A DNA stretch of 64,000 nt from RHLJ01 sp965247355 (GTDB lineage Bacteria > Bacteroidota > Rhodothermia > Balneolales > Balneolaceae), in the NCBI GenBank assembly GCA_965247355.1, contig OZ252011.1, forward strand, positions 1,798,001 through 1,862,000, written 5' to 3'. Under the pieces are notes generated by a model. The model was not told the origin of the DNA, made no database searches, and worked only from the letters and a program-made list of their open reading frames with translations. Shown here piece after piece: positions 1 through 9,563 of the stretch. A program made the translations under genes and the position numbers. Numbering within the stretch: position 1 is the stretch's first letter; each line of letters starts with the position of its first letter.

Positions 1-630
1 CCTATTTCTGAAATTAAAGTTCAGAAAAAAAACACCTACCGCTTTTCTTTATTTGTTGAAAACCAATTTCTTGTAGGAGTTTCAGACTCTACTCTCACCA
101 CGTTTAACTTAAAAAAAGGCACCCTTCTTACTCTATCCTTACTCAAGGATATTCTCAAGAAAGAAGATATATGGGCGATTAAAGAATATTGTATTCGATT
201 ACTAGGTAGACGTGATCATGCAAGAAATGAATTAAGAGATAAAGCCCGCAAAAAAGGATTTCCGGCACAGGCCATTGAAGAAGTATTAGATGAACTCACG
301 GATAAGAAGTATATCAATAATGCTTCATTCGCCAAAAAATTCGCTCTCGATAAATTTGAGTTCAATAAATGGGGACCAAATAAAATAAGATCAGAATTGT
401 TTAAAAAAGGGATTTCTAAAGCAGAAATTAATCGTGTAATTGATGATATCTCTGCATCAAAGCAAACAGATGTAGTACGTGATTTGATTCAAAAGAATAA
501 AAGAAAATTTCTAAGAGCTGAACCCGCGAAACGGAAAAAGAAAATCTTCGATTTTTTGTTGCGAAAGGGCTATGATTCAAATACTATTCTAACACAAATG
601 CCAAAGCTGCTAGAGATCATAGAAGAATGA
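1..630 (+). CDS. recX: Regulatory protein RecX (5' end outside window)
   Basis: Frame 1 is open from the first base to a TGA at 628-630, giving about 209 residues, so the gene starts before the window. RecX binds RecA filaments and modulates recombination and SOS activity in the cytoplasm. The visible part has the small, highly basic helical make-up of the family: IKEYCIRLLGRRDHARNEL, then LDELTDKKYINNASFAKKFA, then KWGPNKIRSELFKKGIS, matching the three-helix repeats of RecX. Only the last 77 residues would be found by requiring an internal ATG, but homology clearly continues upstream of it. The stop overlaps the next gene's ATG by four bases (ATGA), indicating co-transcription. Identification is by family pattern and is firm. 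Confidence 0.88.
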   Translation, partial: PISEIKVQKKNTYRFSLFVENQFLVGVSDSTLTTFNLKKGTLLTLSLLKDILKKEDIWAIKEYCIRLLGRRDHARNELRDKARKKGFPAQAIEEVLDELTDKKYINNASFAKKFALDKFEFNKWGPNKIRSELFKKGISKAEINRVIDDISASKQTDVVRDLIQKNKRKFLRAEPAKRKKKIFDFLLRKGYDSNTILTQMPKLLEIIEE

Positions 631-1724
631 AAAACATCACACTTGAACGGGTCGTACGTTTTGCGGTAGGAGCAACTGCTCTTGGCGTAGTGGGGTTGAT
701 TTTATATAACTACAGTACCTTAGTTGCATACTTGGTTTTGGCTATGATCTTAAGCTACATTCTGGACCCATTAGTTAATCGCCTTCAAAGGATGGGACTA
801 AATAGAACGCTTGGAATTACCCTTACTCTTTCTGCAGTCATTTTGTTTGTGGTTTATATCTCCACCAATGTAATTCCGATATTTGTTGCGGAGATGATTG
901 AACTCGCTAACAGTTTGAGTATTGAAAATATTCAGAGAATCGCCAGCAACATAGAGGCAAGGCTTACAAGTCAGTATGAGTTTATTCCTGAAAACTTTCT
1001 CGAAGATAAGGTCTCTGCTGTAATTATTGAATTATTTGATTTTGGAAGATTGTCTACCGTTTTAAGTGATGTTGTAGGTGTTTTTACTAATATTTTCTCT
1101 GCTGTTTTAGTTGTTCCATTTGCTGCCTTTTTCTTTTTAAAAGACGGAACTAAAATCCGTAGAGATATACTCACACTTATACCCAACAAGTATTTTGAGA
1201 CCTCTCTTACTTTGATTGATAAGATTGAAAAGAGACTTGGACTTTACTTTAGAAGTGTTCTTTTGCAAAGTATTTTAGTGGCATTCACTTCATGGTCTAC
1301 CCTAAGCATTGCCGGCTTGGATAACTCACTTTCCGTTGGTATCTCGGTTGGTATCGCAAATACTATTCCTTATTTCGGCCCAATCATTGGATACCTCCTT
1401 TCTATCATCATCTCCATTATTGAAACCGGTGATTTCTCTCTTGTTTTAGTATGTATGATTGCAATTTTTGTGGTTCAAATGCTGGATAATCTGGTATTTC
1501 AACCTTTTTTGTTTTCCCGTTCTGCAGATATGCATCCGGTAGCCATTTTGTTCATTATCCTTGTTGGAGCAGAAACTGCTGGTATACTGGGAATGCTGAT
1601 AGCTATACCTATTGCTACCGTGATTAAAATTACTATCAATCAGGTTTCATGGAGCTTCAATAACTATCAGGTTTTTAGAATTGAAGCACCGCCCCCTCAA
1701 CCTTCCCCACCTCAAATTACTTAA
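627..1724 (+). CDS. AI-2E family transporter (PerM/UPF0118-type permease)
   Basis: A 365-residue polytopic inner-membrane protein with about seven to eight hydrophobic segments: two near the N terminus (about 12-55), one near 60-85, a soluble central stretch, then clustered helices at about 155-350. It has the family layout, with LVLAMILSYILDPLVNRLQR near the start, and PFAAFFFLKDG and GIANTIPYFGPIIGY in the second half. Members export autoinducer-2 or act as Na+/H+ antiporters, so the substrate cannot be read from sequence. The start ATG overlaps the recX stop. The C terminus carries a short proline-rich tail (APPPQPSPP) that is not part of the conserved fold. Family assignment is strong; function is open. 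Confidence 0.85.
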   Translation: MKNITLERVVRFAVGATALGVVGLILYNYSTLVAYLVLAMILSYILDPLVNRLQRMGLNRTLGITLTLSAVILFVVYISTNVIPIFVAEMIELANSLSIENIQRIASNIEARLTSQYEFIPENFLEDKVSAVIIELFDFGRLSTVLSDVVGVFTNIFSAVLVVPFAAFFFLKDGTKIRRDILTLIPNKYFETSLTLIDKIEKRLGLYFRSVLLQSILVAFTSWSTLSIAGLDNSLSVGISVGIANTIPYFGPIIGYLLSIIISIIETGDFSLVLVCMIAIFVVQMLDNLVFQPFLFSRSADMHPVAILFIILVGAETAGILGMLIAIPIATVIKITINQVSWSFNNYQVFRIEAPPPQPSPPQIT

Positions 1725-1800
1725 AACTCCTGCTGCCGATACACCGAAAGTTTTCCTATCTTCAGAAAGCACTTCAGCAACATTTAAAGATCAGGCTCTT

Positions 1801-2388
1801 TTGAAGAACATTGTTGTTTTTGCCTCAGGTTCAGGCTCAAACTTTCAATCCATTATTGACGCAGTTCAGACTGGCAAAATACATGCCCGTATTACCGGAC
1901 TTATCTCTAATAAAGATGGAATTAAAGCGCTGGATCGGGCTTCAAGCAATTCAATTCCAACAGCTATTCTCTCTGAAAACGAATTCTTCTCTTTCAAAGA
2001 GTATTCAGAAACTCTACTTGAACAACTTTTCGATTGGAATGCTGACCTGATTGTATTGGCTGGCTTTCTAAGAAAAATACCCGATAACGTTATTCAGGCT
2101 TATCAAAACAGGATTCTGAATATTCATCCTTCTCTTCTTCCCAAATATGGGGGAAAAGGTTTTTATGGTCTGAATGTCCATAGATCCGTTATTGAATCAG
2201 GTGATACTATCTCTGGCTGCACTATACATTTGGTTTCTGAAAAATACGATGAAGGTCCTATACTTGATCAAGCAAAAGTACCAGTTCTCGATAATGATAC
2301 TCCAGAAGAATTGGCTGCACGGGTTCTTGAACAGGAACATAAACTCTATCCACAAGTAATTTCTGACTACTTAAAAACTCTTAACTAA
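1801..2388 (+). CDS. purN: Phosphoribosylglycinamide formyltransferase PurN
   Basis: PurN transfers a formyl group from 10-formyl-THF to GAR, the third step of purine synthesis. I place the start at TTG 1801, because this gives MKNIVVFASGSGSNFQ, the usual PurN N terminus, and a 195-residue protein of normal length. The frame is open upstream to a TTG at 1681, which would add 40 non-conserved residues and overlap the upstream permease. Visible signatures are the GSGSN loop near residue 10, LAGFLRKIP, NIHPSLLP with the catalytic Asn and His, and KYDEGPIL with the catalytic Asp. It lies two bases before purH, so the two purine enzymes are co-expressed. Family is certain; the start is an inference. 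Confidence 0.92.
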   Translation: MKNIVVFASGSGSNFQSIIDAVQTGKIHARITGLISNKDGIKALDRASSNSIPTAILSENEFFSFKEYSETLLEQLFDWNADLIVLAGFLRKIPDNVIQAYQNRILNIHPSLLPKYGGKGFYGLNVHRSVIESGDTISGCTIHLVSEKYDEGPILDQAKVPVLDNDTPEELAARVLEQEHKLYPQVISDYLKTLN

Positions 2389-2390
2389 CA

Positions 2391-3965
2391 ATGGCTTTAA
2401 AACCTCTCTCCTCACTTCCAAAAACCCCTCTAACCATAAAACGCGCATTACTATCCGTATCTGATAAGTCGAAATTGATTGAATTAGCTACTGCTTTGAA
2501 TAAAGCGGGTGTTGAACTTATTTCAACCGGAGGAACGGCCAAAGCCATTGCAGATGCAGGCATTAAAGTAAAAGACGCTTCTGAAGTTACCGGATTTCCT
2601 GAATGTCTGGATGGAAGGGTGAAAACTTTACATCCTAATATTCACGGTGGAATTTTAGCCAGAACCAGTCACCAACCTGATAATGAAGAGTTGGAAAAAC
2701 TGAACATTAAACCTATTGAATTGGTGGTAGTGAATCTTTACCCATTCAAAGAAACCATTGCAAAACCTGATATTACACCAGCTGAGGCTACAGAATTTAT
2801 CGACATCGGTGGACCAACCATGATTCGTGCATCAGCAAAAAACTTTGCCCATGTATGTATTCTTTCATCCCCAACTCAATATGATGAGTTTATTAAGGAA
2901 GTTGAATCAGGAAAGGGTGTAAGTTTTGAAACAAGAAAAAAGCTCGCCAAAGATGCTTTTAAGCATACAGCGGATTACGACTCTGCAATTTCTAATTATT
3001 TTGACAGTATTGTTGATGAAGAGCCTTCTACTCAGTTTAATATCTCCCTGCCTCTTTCCCAGGAATTAAGATATGGGGAAAACCCTCATCAGAAAGCTGC
3101 AGTATATGGAACCCAGGAGAATGCTATTGATTGCTTTCACGGTAAACAACTGAGTTATAATAATTATCTGGATGTGGATGCAGCTTTGAATATCATCTCA
3201 GATTTCAAAACCGGTAAACCAGCATGTGCCATCATCAAACATACAATTCCTTGCGGAGTTGGAATTGGAGATTCTTTAAATGAGGCTTATGAAAGAGCTT
3301 TTAGTACTGATACTGTTTCTCCTTTTGGTGGGATTGTAGTAGTCAATCAGGAATTAGATTTAATAACCGCTCAATCGATTGATAAAATTTTTACTGAAAT
3401 TATTATCGCTCCTTCATATTCAAAAGAAGCTGAAGAATTACTTACTCTGAAAAAGAATCGTCGATTAATCAGAATAAAAGAATCAGTAAATACCGATTCT
3501 GCTATCACTTATCGTTCTATTTTTGGTGGATTGCTAAAACAAGACGCAGATTCGGAACCTTTTGACGATTCAGAGTTTAAGGTGGTAACTACAAGAAAAC
3601 CTTCAGAGGCTGAAATGGAAGACTTACTCTTTTCCTGGAAAGTGGTTCGCCATGTGAAATCGAATGCCATAGTATATGCAAAGGATGGCAGAACGCTCGG
3701 AATTGGCTCCGGACAAACAAGCCGTGTTGATTCCTCTGAAATAGCTGTAGCAAAAGCCAAAAAAGAAGGGCTAGATCTTGAAGGTTCAGCAATAGCTTCA
3801 GATGCATTCTTTCCTTTTTCAGATGGTATTGAAGCTGCGGCAGAGGCTGGAGTAACAGCAGTAATTCAACCCGGAGGAAGTATTAGGGATGAAGAAGTAA
3901 TTGCGAAAGCAAATGAATTTAATATGACCATGATTTTTACAGGAAAACGTCATTTTAAACACTAA
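2391..3965 (+). CDS. purH: Bifunctional AICAR formyltransferase/IMP cyclohydrolase PurH
   Basis: This 524-residue cytoplasmic enzyme catalyses the last two steps of IMP synthesis. The N-terminal IMP cyclohydrolase domain (about 15-210) has ISTGGTAKAI and GRVKTLHPNIHGGIL. The AICAR transformylase domain (about 215-524) has ELRYGENPHQKAA, the Lys-His pair in IIKHTIPCGVG, TVSPFGGIV, and SDAFFPFSDGIE. The protein ends in RHFKH, as is typical of PurH. Length matches the family. The start ATG follows purN by two bases. A 109-base gap separates it from mreB, and I see no clear hairpin terminator there. Confidence 0.97.
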   Translation: MALKPLSSLPKTPLTIKRALLSVSDKSKLIELATALNKAGVELISTGGTAKAIADAGIKVKDASEVTGFPECLDGRVKTLHPNIHGGILARTSHQPDNEELEKLNIKPIELVVVNLYPFKETIAKPDITPAEATEFIDIGGPTMIRASAKNFAHVCILSSPTQYDEFIKEVESGKGVSFETRKKLAKDAFKHTADYDSAISNYFDSIVDEEPSTQFNISLPLSQELRYGENPHQKAAVYGTQENAIDCFHGKQLSYNNYLDVDAALNIISDFKTGKPACAIIKHTIPCGVGIGDSLNEAYERAFSTDTVSPFGGIVVVNQELDLITAQSIDKIFTEIIIAPSYSKEAEELLTLKKNRRLIRIKESVNTDSAITYRSIFGGLLKQDADSEPFDDSEFKVVTTRKPSEAEMEDLLFSWKVVRHVKSNAIVYAKDGRTLGIGSGQTSRVDSSEIAVAKAKKEGLDLEGSAIASDAFFPFSDGIEAAAEAGVTAVIQPGGSIRDEEVIAKANEFNMTMIFTGKRHFKH

Positions 3966-4074
3966 TTTTTCGTCTAATTTATTGTGCATTTAATGATTCG
4001 CAAAAAGGGTCTCAATATTGTATTTTCCATCCGAAATTTCATTAGCACTAACATCAACCTACTAACTAGTTAAA

Positions 4075-5148
4075 ATGTCCGACAGGTTTGGAATTCCATC
4101 GCCTAAATCATCCAAAACTCCCCCGAAAAAGGGTATTTTTGATTTTCTTTATACTGATATTGCTATCGATTTAGGTACTGCTAACACTTTGATTTACTCT
4201 CGCGGAGAGGGAATAGTTTTAAACGAACCTTCAATCGTAGCGCTCAACCAACAGAATACACCTGTTGCAACCGGACATGAAGCAAGGTTGATGCACGAGA
4301 AAACTCACCGCAAGATCAGAACAGTCAGACCACTTCGTGACGGCGTCATCGCAGACTTCGAAGTAGCGGAGCAGATGATCAAAGGAATGATCTATAAAGT
4401 GAAGAAAAAATGGTATTCAACTACCAGACAGATGGTAATATGTGTGCCCAGTGGAATTACTGAAGTTGAACGTCGTGCAGTTCGTGATAGTGCTGAACAT
4501 GCAGGTGCCAAAGAAGTACATTTGGTTGATGAACCCATGGCTGCCGCAATTGGAATTGGACTTGATGTTCACGAGCCAGTTGGAAATATGATTGTGGATA
4601 TCGGGGGTGGAACTACTGAGATTGCCGTAATTGCTCTTTCAGGTATTGTTTATGCTCAATCCGTTCGACTGGGTGGTGATGAGCTAAATGATGATATCAT
4701 CAATTATTTCAGAAGAAATCACAACTTATTGATTGGTGAACGAACTGCTGAGAAAATTAAATGTGAGATTGGTTCTGCAGCTCCTCTTGATGAAGAATTG
4801 GAAATGATCACCAAAGGACGTGATCTTGTAAATGGAGTTCCAAGAACCCGCCATATTACATCTAAAGATGCCCGTGAAGCAATGGCGGAATCTGTAAATA
4901 CAATTGTTGAGTCTATTACTAAGTCATTAGAGCAAACACCTCCCGAGCTTTCTGCCGACATTCTTGATCGCGGAATTATGCTTACCGGTGGTGGAGCCTT
5001 GCTTAAGAATCTCGACAAACTGATTATGGAAACAACCGATCTCCCAGTACATATTGCAGAAGATCCATTGACTGCTGTTGTTCGTGGAACCGGTGCCATC
5101 CTGGAGAATCTGGAATACTATCGTCCTGTAATTGAGTCCAATAGATAA
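4075..5148 (+). CDS. mreB: Rod shape-determining protein MreB
   Basis: MreB is a bacterial actin that polymerises under the inner membrane and guides the lateral wall-synthesis complex. The 357-residue protein has the actin-fold phosphate-1 motif DLGTANTLIYSRGEG (about 27-41), NEPSIVALN, the phosphate-2 motif MIVDIGGGTTEIAV, the Glu of HLVDEPMAAAIG and the adenosine motif GIMLTGGGALL. The N terminus is slightly extended and rich in Lys and Pro compared with E. coli. It heads a five-gene elongasome cluster with mreC six bases downstream, so its upstream gap (3966-4074) should hold the operon promoter. Confidence 0.97.
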   Translation: MSDRFGIPSPKSSKTPPKKGIFDFLYTDIAIDLGTANTLIYSRGEGIVLNEPSIVALNQQNTPVATGHEARLMHEKTHRKIRTVRPLRDGVIADFEVAEQMIKGMIYKVKKKWYSTTRQMVICVPSGITEVERRAVRDSAEHAGAKEVHLVDEPMAAAIGIGLDVHEPVGNMIVDIGGGTTEIAVIALSGIVYAQSVRLGGDELNDDIINYFRRNHNLLIGERTAEKIKCEIGSAAPLDEELEMITKGRDLVNGVPRTRHITSKDAREAMAESVNTIVESITKSLEQTPPELSADILDRGIMLTGGGALLKNLDKLIMETTDLPVHIAEDPLTAVVRGTGAILENLEYYRPVIESNR

Positions 5149-5154
5149 TTTTGA

Positions 5155-5997
5155 ATGCGATTTAGAGTTTTTAAAGTTGAGAATGCTACCGATTACATAT
5201 TAACTGCCCTTCTTCTTGTCTGCGCACTCTCTATTGCTATAAATCGTCATCAAGATGGAATTAATAATCTTCGTCAGTTTTCAATTACCATTGTCAGCTT
5301 GTTAGAAGAACCTCTCTCCAACATCAGAGTTTACCGCCAAGCTCTGAATACAAACACGTACCTCCAACGGCAAAATATCCTCTTACAGGATGAATTGAGT
5401 CGTTTAAGAGCTATTGAACAGGAAAACAGAGAGCTTAGAAACTTACTTGGGTTCAAAGATAAAAGTGAGTATGGCTTAAAGCCTGTCACATTTGTAAGTA
5501 AAGAGCTAACGGGGTTAAATAATAGTTTTACAATTGATGCAGGTTTCCGGGAAAATATCACAAAAGGAATGCCTGTAATCACTTCAGATGGTTTAATTGG
5601 GAAAGTGGTACTTACGAGTGGCTATTATTCTCAGGTGATGCCTTATTATAATAATCTTTTCAGGGTAAGTGCTCGTGTACTAGAAACCCGTTCAACCGGA
5701 ATCGTAAGTTGGTCCGGTGAAAATATGTCTGAACTTGTTATGGATTTTGTACCCAAAACAGTTCCTATTGATTCCGGGTTTGTAATTGAGACCTCAGGTT
5801 TTGGAAATGAATTCCCTGCAGGCATTCCAATTGGGAAAGTTATTCGTACAGAAGAAGAGCCAGGGAAAGATACTCAACGTATTTTTCTTCAACCTTTTAC
5901 CTCACTGTTTAACGTGGCAGAAGGTTTTGTAATAACTTTTGAACCTGATTCTTCTATTCAAAATCTGGAACAAGGCTATAACGAGTTATTCCGATGA
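5155..5997 (+). CDS. mreC: Rod shape-determining protein MreC
   Basis: MreC is a bitopic membrane protein whose periplasmic part activates PBP2-RodA. The 280 residues show one N-terminal transmembrane helix (about 13-30), then a coiled coil (about 55-100) containing RQNILLQDELSRLRAIEQEN, then a beta-rich domain with GLNNSFTIDAGFRENITKGM and SDGLIGKV, as in the family. ATG at 5155 follows the mreB stop by six bases, and the end overlaps mreD by four. Sequence identity within MreC is usually low, so the call rests on layout plus the position between mreB and mreD, which is decisive. Confidence 0.94.
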   Translation: MRFRVFKVENATDYILTALLLVCALSIAINRHQDGINNLRQFSITIVSLLEEPLSNIRVYRQALNTNTYLQRQNILLQDELSRLRAIEQENRELRNLLGFKDKSEYGLKPVTFVSKELTGLNNSFTIDAGFRENITKGMPVITSDGLIGKVVLTSGYYSQVMPYYNNLFRVSARVLETRSTGIVSWSGENMSELVMDFVPKTVPIDSGFVIETSGFGNEFPAGIPIGKVIRTEEEPGKDTQRIFLQPFTSLFNVAEGFVITFEPDSSIQNLEQGYNELFR

Positions 5998-6464
5998 ACA
6001 GTCAGGTAATTAAAGATATTGGATTGGGGTTAATTTTTGTGATAGCACAGGTGCTATTCTTCCAGCATCTACCCATTTTTGGAATTACTGCAGATCCAAT
6101 CACTTTTTACGTCTTATGGCTGGTGGCTCGTTACACCCGTCCCCAACTCTTATTTATTGCCGCTTTTTTAGGACTACTTCAGGATGCATTTTTCGATTTT
6201 TGGGGGATGTATATGTTCTCCAAAACATTACTGGTTTTTCTTAGTTATAGTTTTATCAAACGAAGGTCTGAAGCGCAATCCTTACTTTGGCAAATATTTC
6301 TGTTCATCCTGTTAGCGGCACTACTTCACAATTTAATTTTTATTGGTTTGAGTAGTTTCTTTGGTGCATATGCCACAAGTTATAACCCTGTTTGGTTTGT
6401 GATTGGAAATGCAATCTATACATCAATCGTAGGAGTCTTAATATTTATTTTCAGAATTAAGTAA
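5994..6464 (+). CDS. mreD: Rod shape-determining protein MreD
   Basis: A 156-residue, very hydrophobic integral membrane protein with about five transmembrane helices, matching MreD in size and topology. MreD is part of the inner-membrane elongasome with MreC, PBP2 and RodA. Sequence conservation is poor in this family. The segment FLGLLQDAFFDFWGMYMFSKT resembles the family's conserved G..QD.......G...L block. The ATG overlaps the mreC stop, and two bases separate its stop from the TTG of mrdA, so translation is probably coupled. Context makes the assignment secure. Confidence 0.9.
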   Translation: MNSQVIKDIGLGLIFVIAQVLFFQHLPIFGITADPITFYVLWLVARYTRPQLLFIAAFLGLLQDAFFDFWGMYMFSKTLLVFLSYSFIKRRSEAQSLLWQIFLFILLAALLHNLIFIGLSSFFGAYATSYNPVWFVIGNAIYTSIVGVLIFIFRIK

Positions 6465-6466
6465 AG

Positions 6467-8305
6467 TTGTATAAAAGTAAACAAAATCGAACGAGAACAT
6501 CTATCAGATCTCTACAAGTGATTATGATAGGATTATGCCTGGTTGTTTTTGGAAGGGTTTTCTATTTACAGATTATACAGTATGAAACCTACGCAAGCTT
6601 AGGGGAAGAGAATTCAATCCGACAGGAATTTGTAAGTCCTGCGCGGGGATTGATTTATGATAGGAATGGAATCCTTATCGCTGATAATGAGCCTATCTTC
6701 TCAATTTCTGTTACTCCCTCGAATTTTGATGAAGAGAAAATTCCTTTATTGGCAGAACTACTTCAGGTAGAAGATAGCGTTATTGCAACCAGAATAGATG
6801 AGGCTCAACGATATTCCTGGTATCGAACCTCCCCTCTTTTAACTGATGTTGATTTCGAGACTTTCTCCCTTATCCAGGAAAACATCTGGCAACTTCCGGG
6901 AATCGGACACCAAATTGAAAGTAAAAGGCATTATCCTACTCAAATGAAAGCTTCCCACATATTTGGGTATTTGAGAGAAGCTGACCGTAATGACTATGAA
7001 TCTTCTGATGATCTCCGTTTGGGTGATAAAATTGGAAAAAGCGGACTCGAAATGGTGTATGAAGATGTTCTCCGCGGCGACCTTGGTATAGAGTTTTTAA
7101 AAGTAAATGCCTATGGTCAGTCTTTGGGAAATTATGAAGGAGAGCGTTCGGGTAGAAATCCAACTCAGGGCGGCAATATCATTACTACGATCGATTCTGA
7201 ACTTCAGGCCTATGTTGAAGAGTTGATGCATGATAAGATCGGAGCAGTAGTCGTGATGAATCCTCATACAGGCGAGATCCTATCACTGGTAAGTTCACCT
7301 AATTATGATGTAGAAAGACTAGCAGGACGCCTGGATCGTGATTATTGGGTTGATATAAACTCTGATTCGACACGACCTCTTTTCAACCGCGCTATATCAA
7401 GTCGGCAACCACCGGGCTCTACTTTCAAGCCTTTAATGGGAATTATTGGACTCCATCTGGGATATATTAACCCTGAAACTATTGTACGAAATACAGGGGG
7501 CTATCGTCGAGGCAGATTATACCGAGATATTGCTCCTCTCGGTGAATACGATTTGGAAAAGGCTATTACCTATTCGAGCAATACTTACTTTTATTCGTTG
7601 ATGGATCGTATCAGTACCCAAGGCGATTTAAACAACTGGAGTAAGTTGGTAAAGGATTTTGGGCTTGGGGTTCCTACCTCTATTGATCTACCAAGTTCTA
7701 CAAGCGGTATCATTCCTGATAGTTCTTATATGGACAGAAGGTTTGGGATGCGTCAATGGGGGTTAGGCGACTTGATTAATCTGGGAATTGGCCAGGGTGT
7801 AATTTCAGTTTCTCCTCTACAGGTTGCAAGGATGACAAGTTCTATTGCAAACGGAGGATATCGAATCAGACCTCATTTGGTTCAATCAATACAGCAAAGC
7901 AATGGTGAAGTTCTTTACACACCTCAATTTCACGAGAAAATTAGTTGGGTAAAACCAGAATATTTAGAATTAGTAAAAGCCGGAATGCGAGGAGTAGTAC
8001 AGGAAGGAAGTGGAAGATTTTATGCTAAAACGAGCATAATAGATATAGCCGGTAAAACCGGGACTGCTGAAAATCCGCATGGATTTAGTCATGGTTGGTT
8101 TACTTCATTTGCTCCCTACGACGACCCTCAGATTGTAGTAACTGTATTCCTTGAGAATGCAGGTTTTGCATCCACTTCAGCGGCTCCAATAGCTTCGTTG
8201 ATTTTAGAGAAGTATCTCACTGGAGAAGTTAATCGTCCCTATACCTATAATTATGTAATGAATTGGGTGCCGAAAGAGGATAATTCACAGGGGACAGCTG
8301 AATGA
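6467..8305 (+). CDS. mrdA: Penicillin-binding protein 2 (elongation-specific transpeptidase)
   Basis: PBP2 crosslinks peptidoglycan during cell elongation. The 612-residue protein has an N-terminal signal anchor (about 17-37), a PBP dimer domain with SPARGLIYDRNGILIADN, and a transpeptidase domain. The active-site motifs are present: STFK with the nucleophilic Ser near residue 317, SSN near 370, and KTGT near 529. Translation starts at TTG 6467. The first in-frame ATG lies inside the membrane anchor and would remove the basic cytoplasmic head (MYKSKQNRTRT), so TTG is preferred. It overlaps rodA by four bases, and the pair forms the core synthase of the elongasome. Confidence 0.96.
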   Translation: MYKSKQNRTRTSIRSLQVIMIGLCLVVFGRVFYLQIIQYETYASLGEENSIRQEFVSPARGLIYDRNGILIADNEPIFSISVTPSNFDEEKIPLLAELLQVEDSVIATRIDEAQRYSWYRTSPLLTDVDFETFSLIQENIWQLPGIGHQIESKRHYPTQMKASHIFGYLREADRNDYESSDDLRLGDKIGKSGLEMVYEDVLRGDLGIEFLKVNAYGQSLGNYEGERSGRNPTQGGNIITTIDSELQAYVEELMHDKIGAVVVMNPHTGEILSLVSSPNYDVERLAGRLDRDYWVDINSDSTRPLFNRAISSRQPPGSTFKPLMGIIGLHLGYINPETIVRNTGGYRRGRLYRDIAPLGEYDLEKAITYSSNTYFYSLMDRISTQGDLNNWSKLVKDFGLGVPTSIDLPSSTSGIIPDSSYMDRRFGMRQWGLGDLINLGIGQGVISVSPLQVARMTSSIANGGYRIRPHLVQSIQQSNGEVLYTPQFHEKISWVKPEYLELVKAGMRGVVQEGSGRFYAKTSIIDIAGKTGTAENPHGFSHGWFTSFAPYDDPQIVVTVFLENAGFASTSAAPIASLILEKYLTGEVNRPYTYNYVMNWVPKEDNSQGTAE

Positions 8306-9552
8306 GTAATGCACGTGATTTTAATTGGTCGGCTGCATTTGCATGGTTTATCCTCACCATAATTGGTTTGACTGCAATTTATAGCGCTACTCAGGGACCG
8401 GTTTCTGAATTTCTACCCGAGTACATTCAATCCAATTTTTATAAACAGTTCGGTTTCGTTGTTATTGGTCTTCTTTTAATGATTGGAGTTCAGTTTGTCT
8501 CTCCCAGATCTTTGCTTCAGCTTTCTTTTGTATTTTACTTTGTAGGCATCGTTCTTATGATTCTTACACTATTCTTTGGGAGTGAAATCAATGGAGCTAA
8601 AAGTTGGTTCAGGATTGGACCATTTGGATTTCAGAGTAGCGAATTCATGAAAATTGCTACCATACTTGCTGTTGCTAATTATCTTACAAGTCGCAGAAAT
8701 ATTTCTGCTGAAAATATTCGTTATGCATTAATTTCTGTGCTCATTATTCTAATACCAACGGCTTTAGTTATTGCGCAAAATGATTTTGGGACTGCAATAA
8801 TCTTCTTCGCTCTCATACCTGTGATGTTGTTTTGGTCAGGCTTACCCTATGGAGTTTCTCTTTTTATTGTCTCTCCAGCTATCATCTTGTATCTGACCGT
8901 AATAGGCTGGCAGCTTGGGCTAGTAGCTGCTCTGTTGTTAACAGGCTTAATCTTCTTTATTCAACGGCGTACCTGGCTTACTATAACATCATTTATTACT
9001 GGAATACTCACAGTAGTTGGTGTTCAGCTTGCATTAAGTCAGGTTCTTCAACCTCACCAGATAGCTAGAATTACTGCTTTTACAAACCCTTCTTTTGATC
9101 CTACCGGAGCTGGTTGGAATGTTATTCAAGCTAAAACAGCCATAGGTTCCGGAGGGTTAACCGGAAAAGGATTCCTCGAAGGAACCCAAACTCAATTACG
9201 ATTTTTACCAGAACAGTGGACTGATTTTGTATTTTGTGTGATTGGTGAGGAGTTTGGATTTCTTGGTGCTGGATTAGTTATTCTTACCTTTGGATTTCTC
9301 TTTATTCGGCTTTTGAGCATGGCTGGAAATCATAAACATCCTTTTGCTCAGTTGGTGACCGTGAGTGTAGCCGCAGTTTTCTTTATTCACTTTTTTATCA
9401 ATGTTGGTAGTGCAACTGCATTACTTCCTGTAATTGGAATCCCTCTTCCTTTTGTGAGTTATGGGGGTTCTGCCTTCCTGACAAACACCCTAATGCTTGC
9501 AATCTGCTTAAATATGGATTTTCATAAGCGTGAATTTAGTATCTATCGCTAA
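8302..9552 (+). CDS. rodA: Rod shape-determining protein RodA (SEDS glycosyltransferase)
   Basis: RodA polymerises lipid II into glycan strands in partnership with PBP2. The 416-residue protein has about ten transmembrane helices and SEDS family motifs: GAKSWFRIGPFGFQSSEFMK, AQNDFGTAIIF (equivalent to QPDLGTA), GSGGLTGKGFLEGTQTQ, LPEQWTDFVFCVIGEEFGF and LPFVSYGGSAF near the C terminus. Adjacency to mrdA and mreBCD separates it from FtsW. It is the last gene of the operon. The convergent gene begins only 11 bases after its stop, leaving no room for a separate terminator. Confidence 0.95.
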   Translation: MSNARDFNWSAAFAWFILTIIGLTAIYSATQGPVSEFLPEYIQSNFYKQFGFVVIGLLLMIGVQFVSPRSLLQLSFVFYFVGIVLMILTLFFGSEINGAKSWFRIGPFGFQSSEFMKIATILAVANYLTSRRNISAENIRYALISVLIILIPTALVIAQNDFGTAIIFFALIPVMLFWSGLPYGVSLFIVSPAIILYLTVIGWQLGLVAALLLTGLIFFIQRRTWLTITSFITGILTVVGVQLALSQVLQPHQIARITAFTNPSFDPTGAGWNVIQAKTAIGSGGLTGKGFLEGTQTQLRFLPEQWTDFVFCVIGEEFGFLGAGLVILTFGFLFIRLLSMAGNHKHPFAQLVTVSVAAVFFIHFFINVGSATALLPVIGIPLPFVSYGGSAFLTNTLMLAICLNMDFHKREFSIYR

Positions 9553-9563
9553 CAGACTTACTT

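Noticed and set aside
1681..1800. PurN N-terminal extension from TTG 1681
   Set aside because: The 40 extra residues do not look like PurN and overlap the permease gene; TTG 1801 restores the family N terminus.
4719..5099. 126-residue frame antisense to mreB
   Set aside because: Composition is typical of a codon shadow, and mreB is unambiguous on the other strand.
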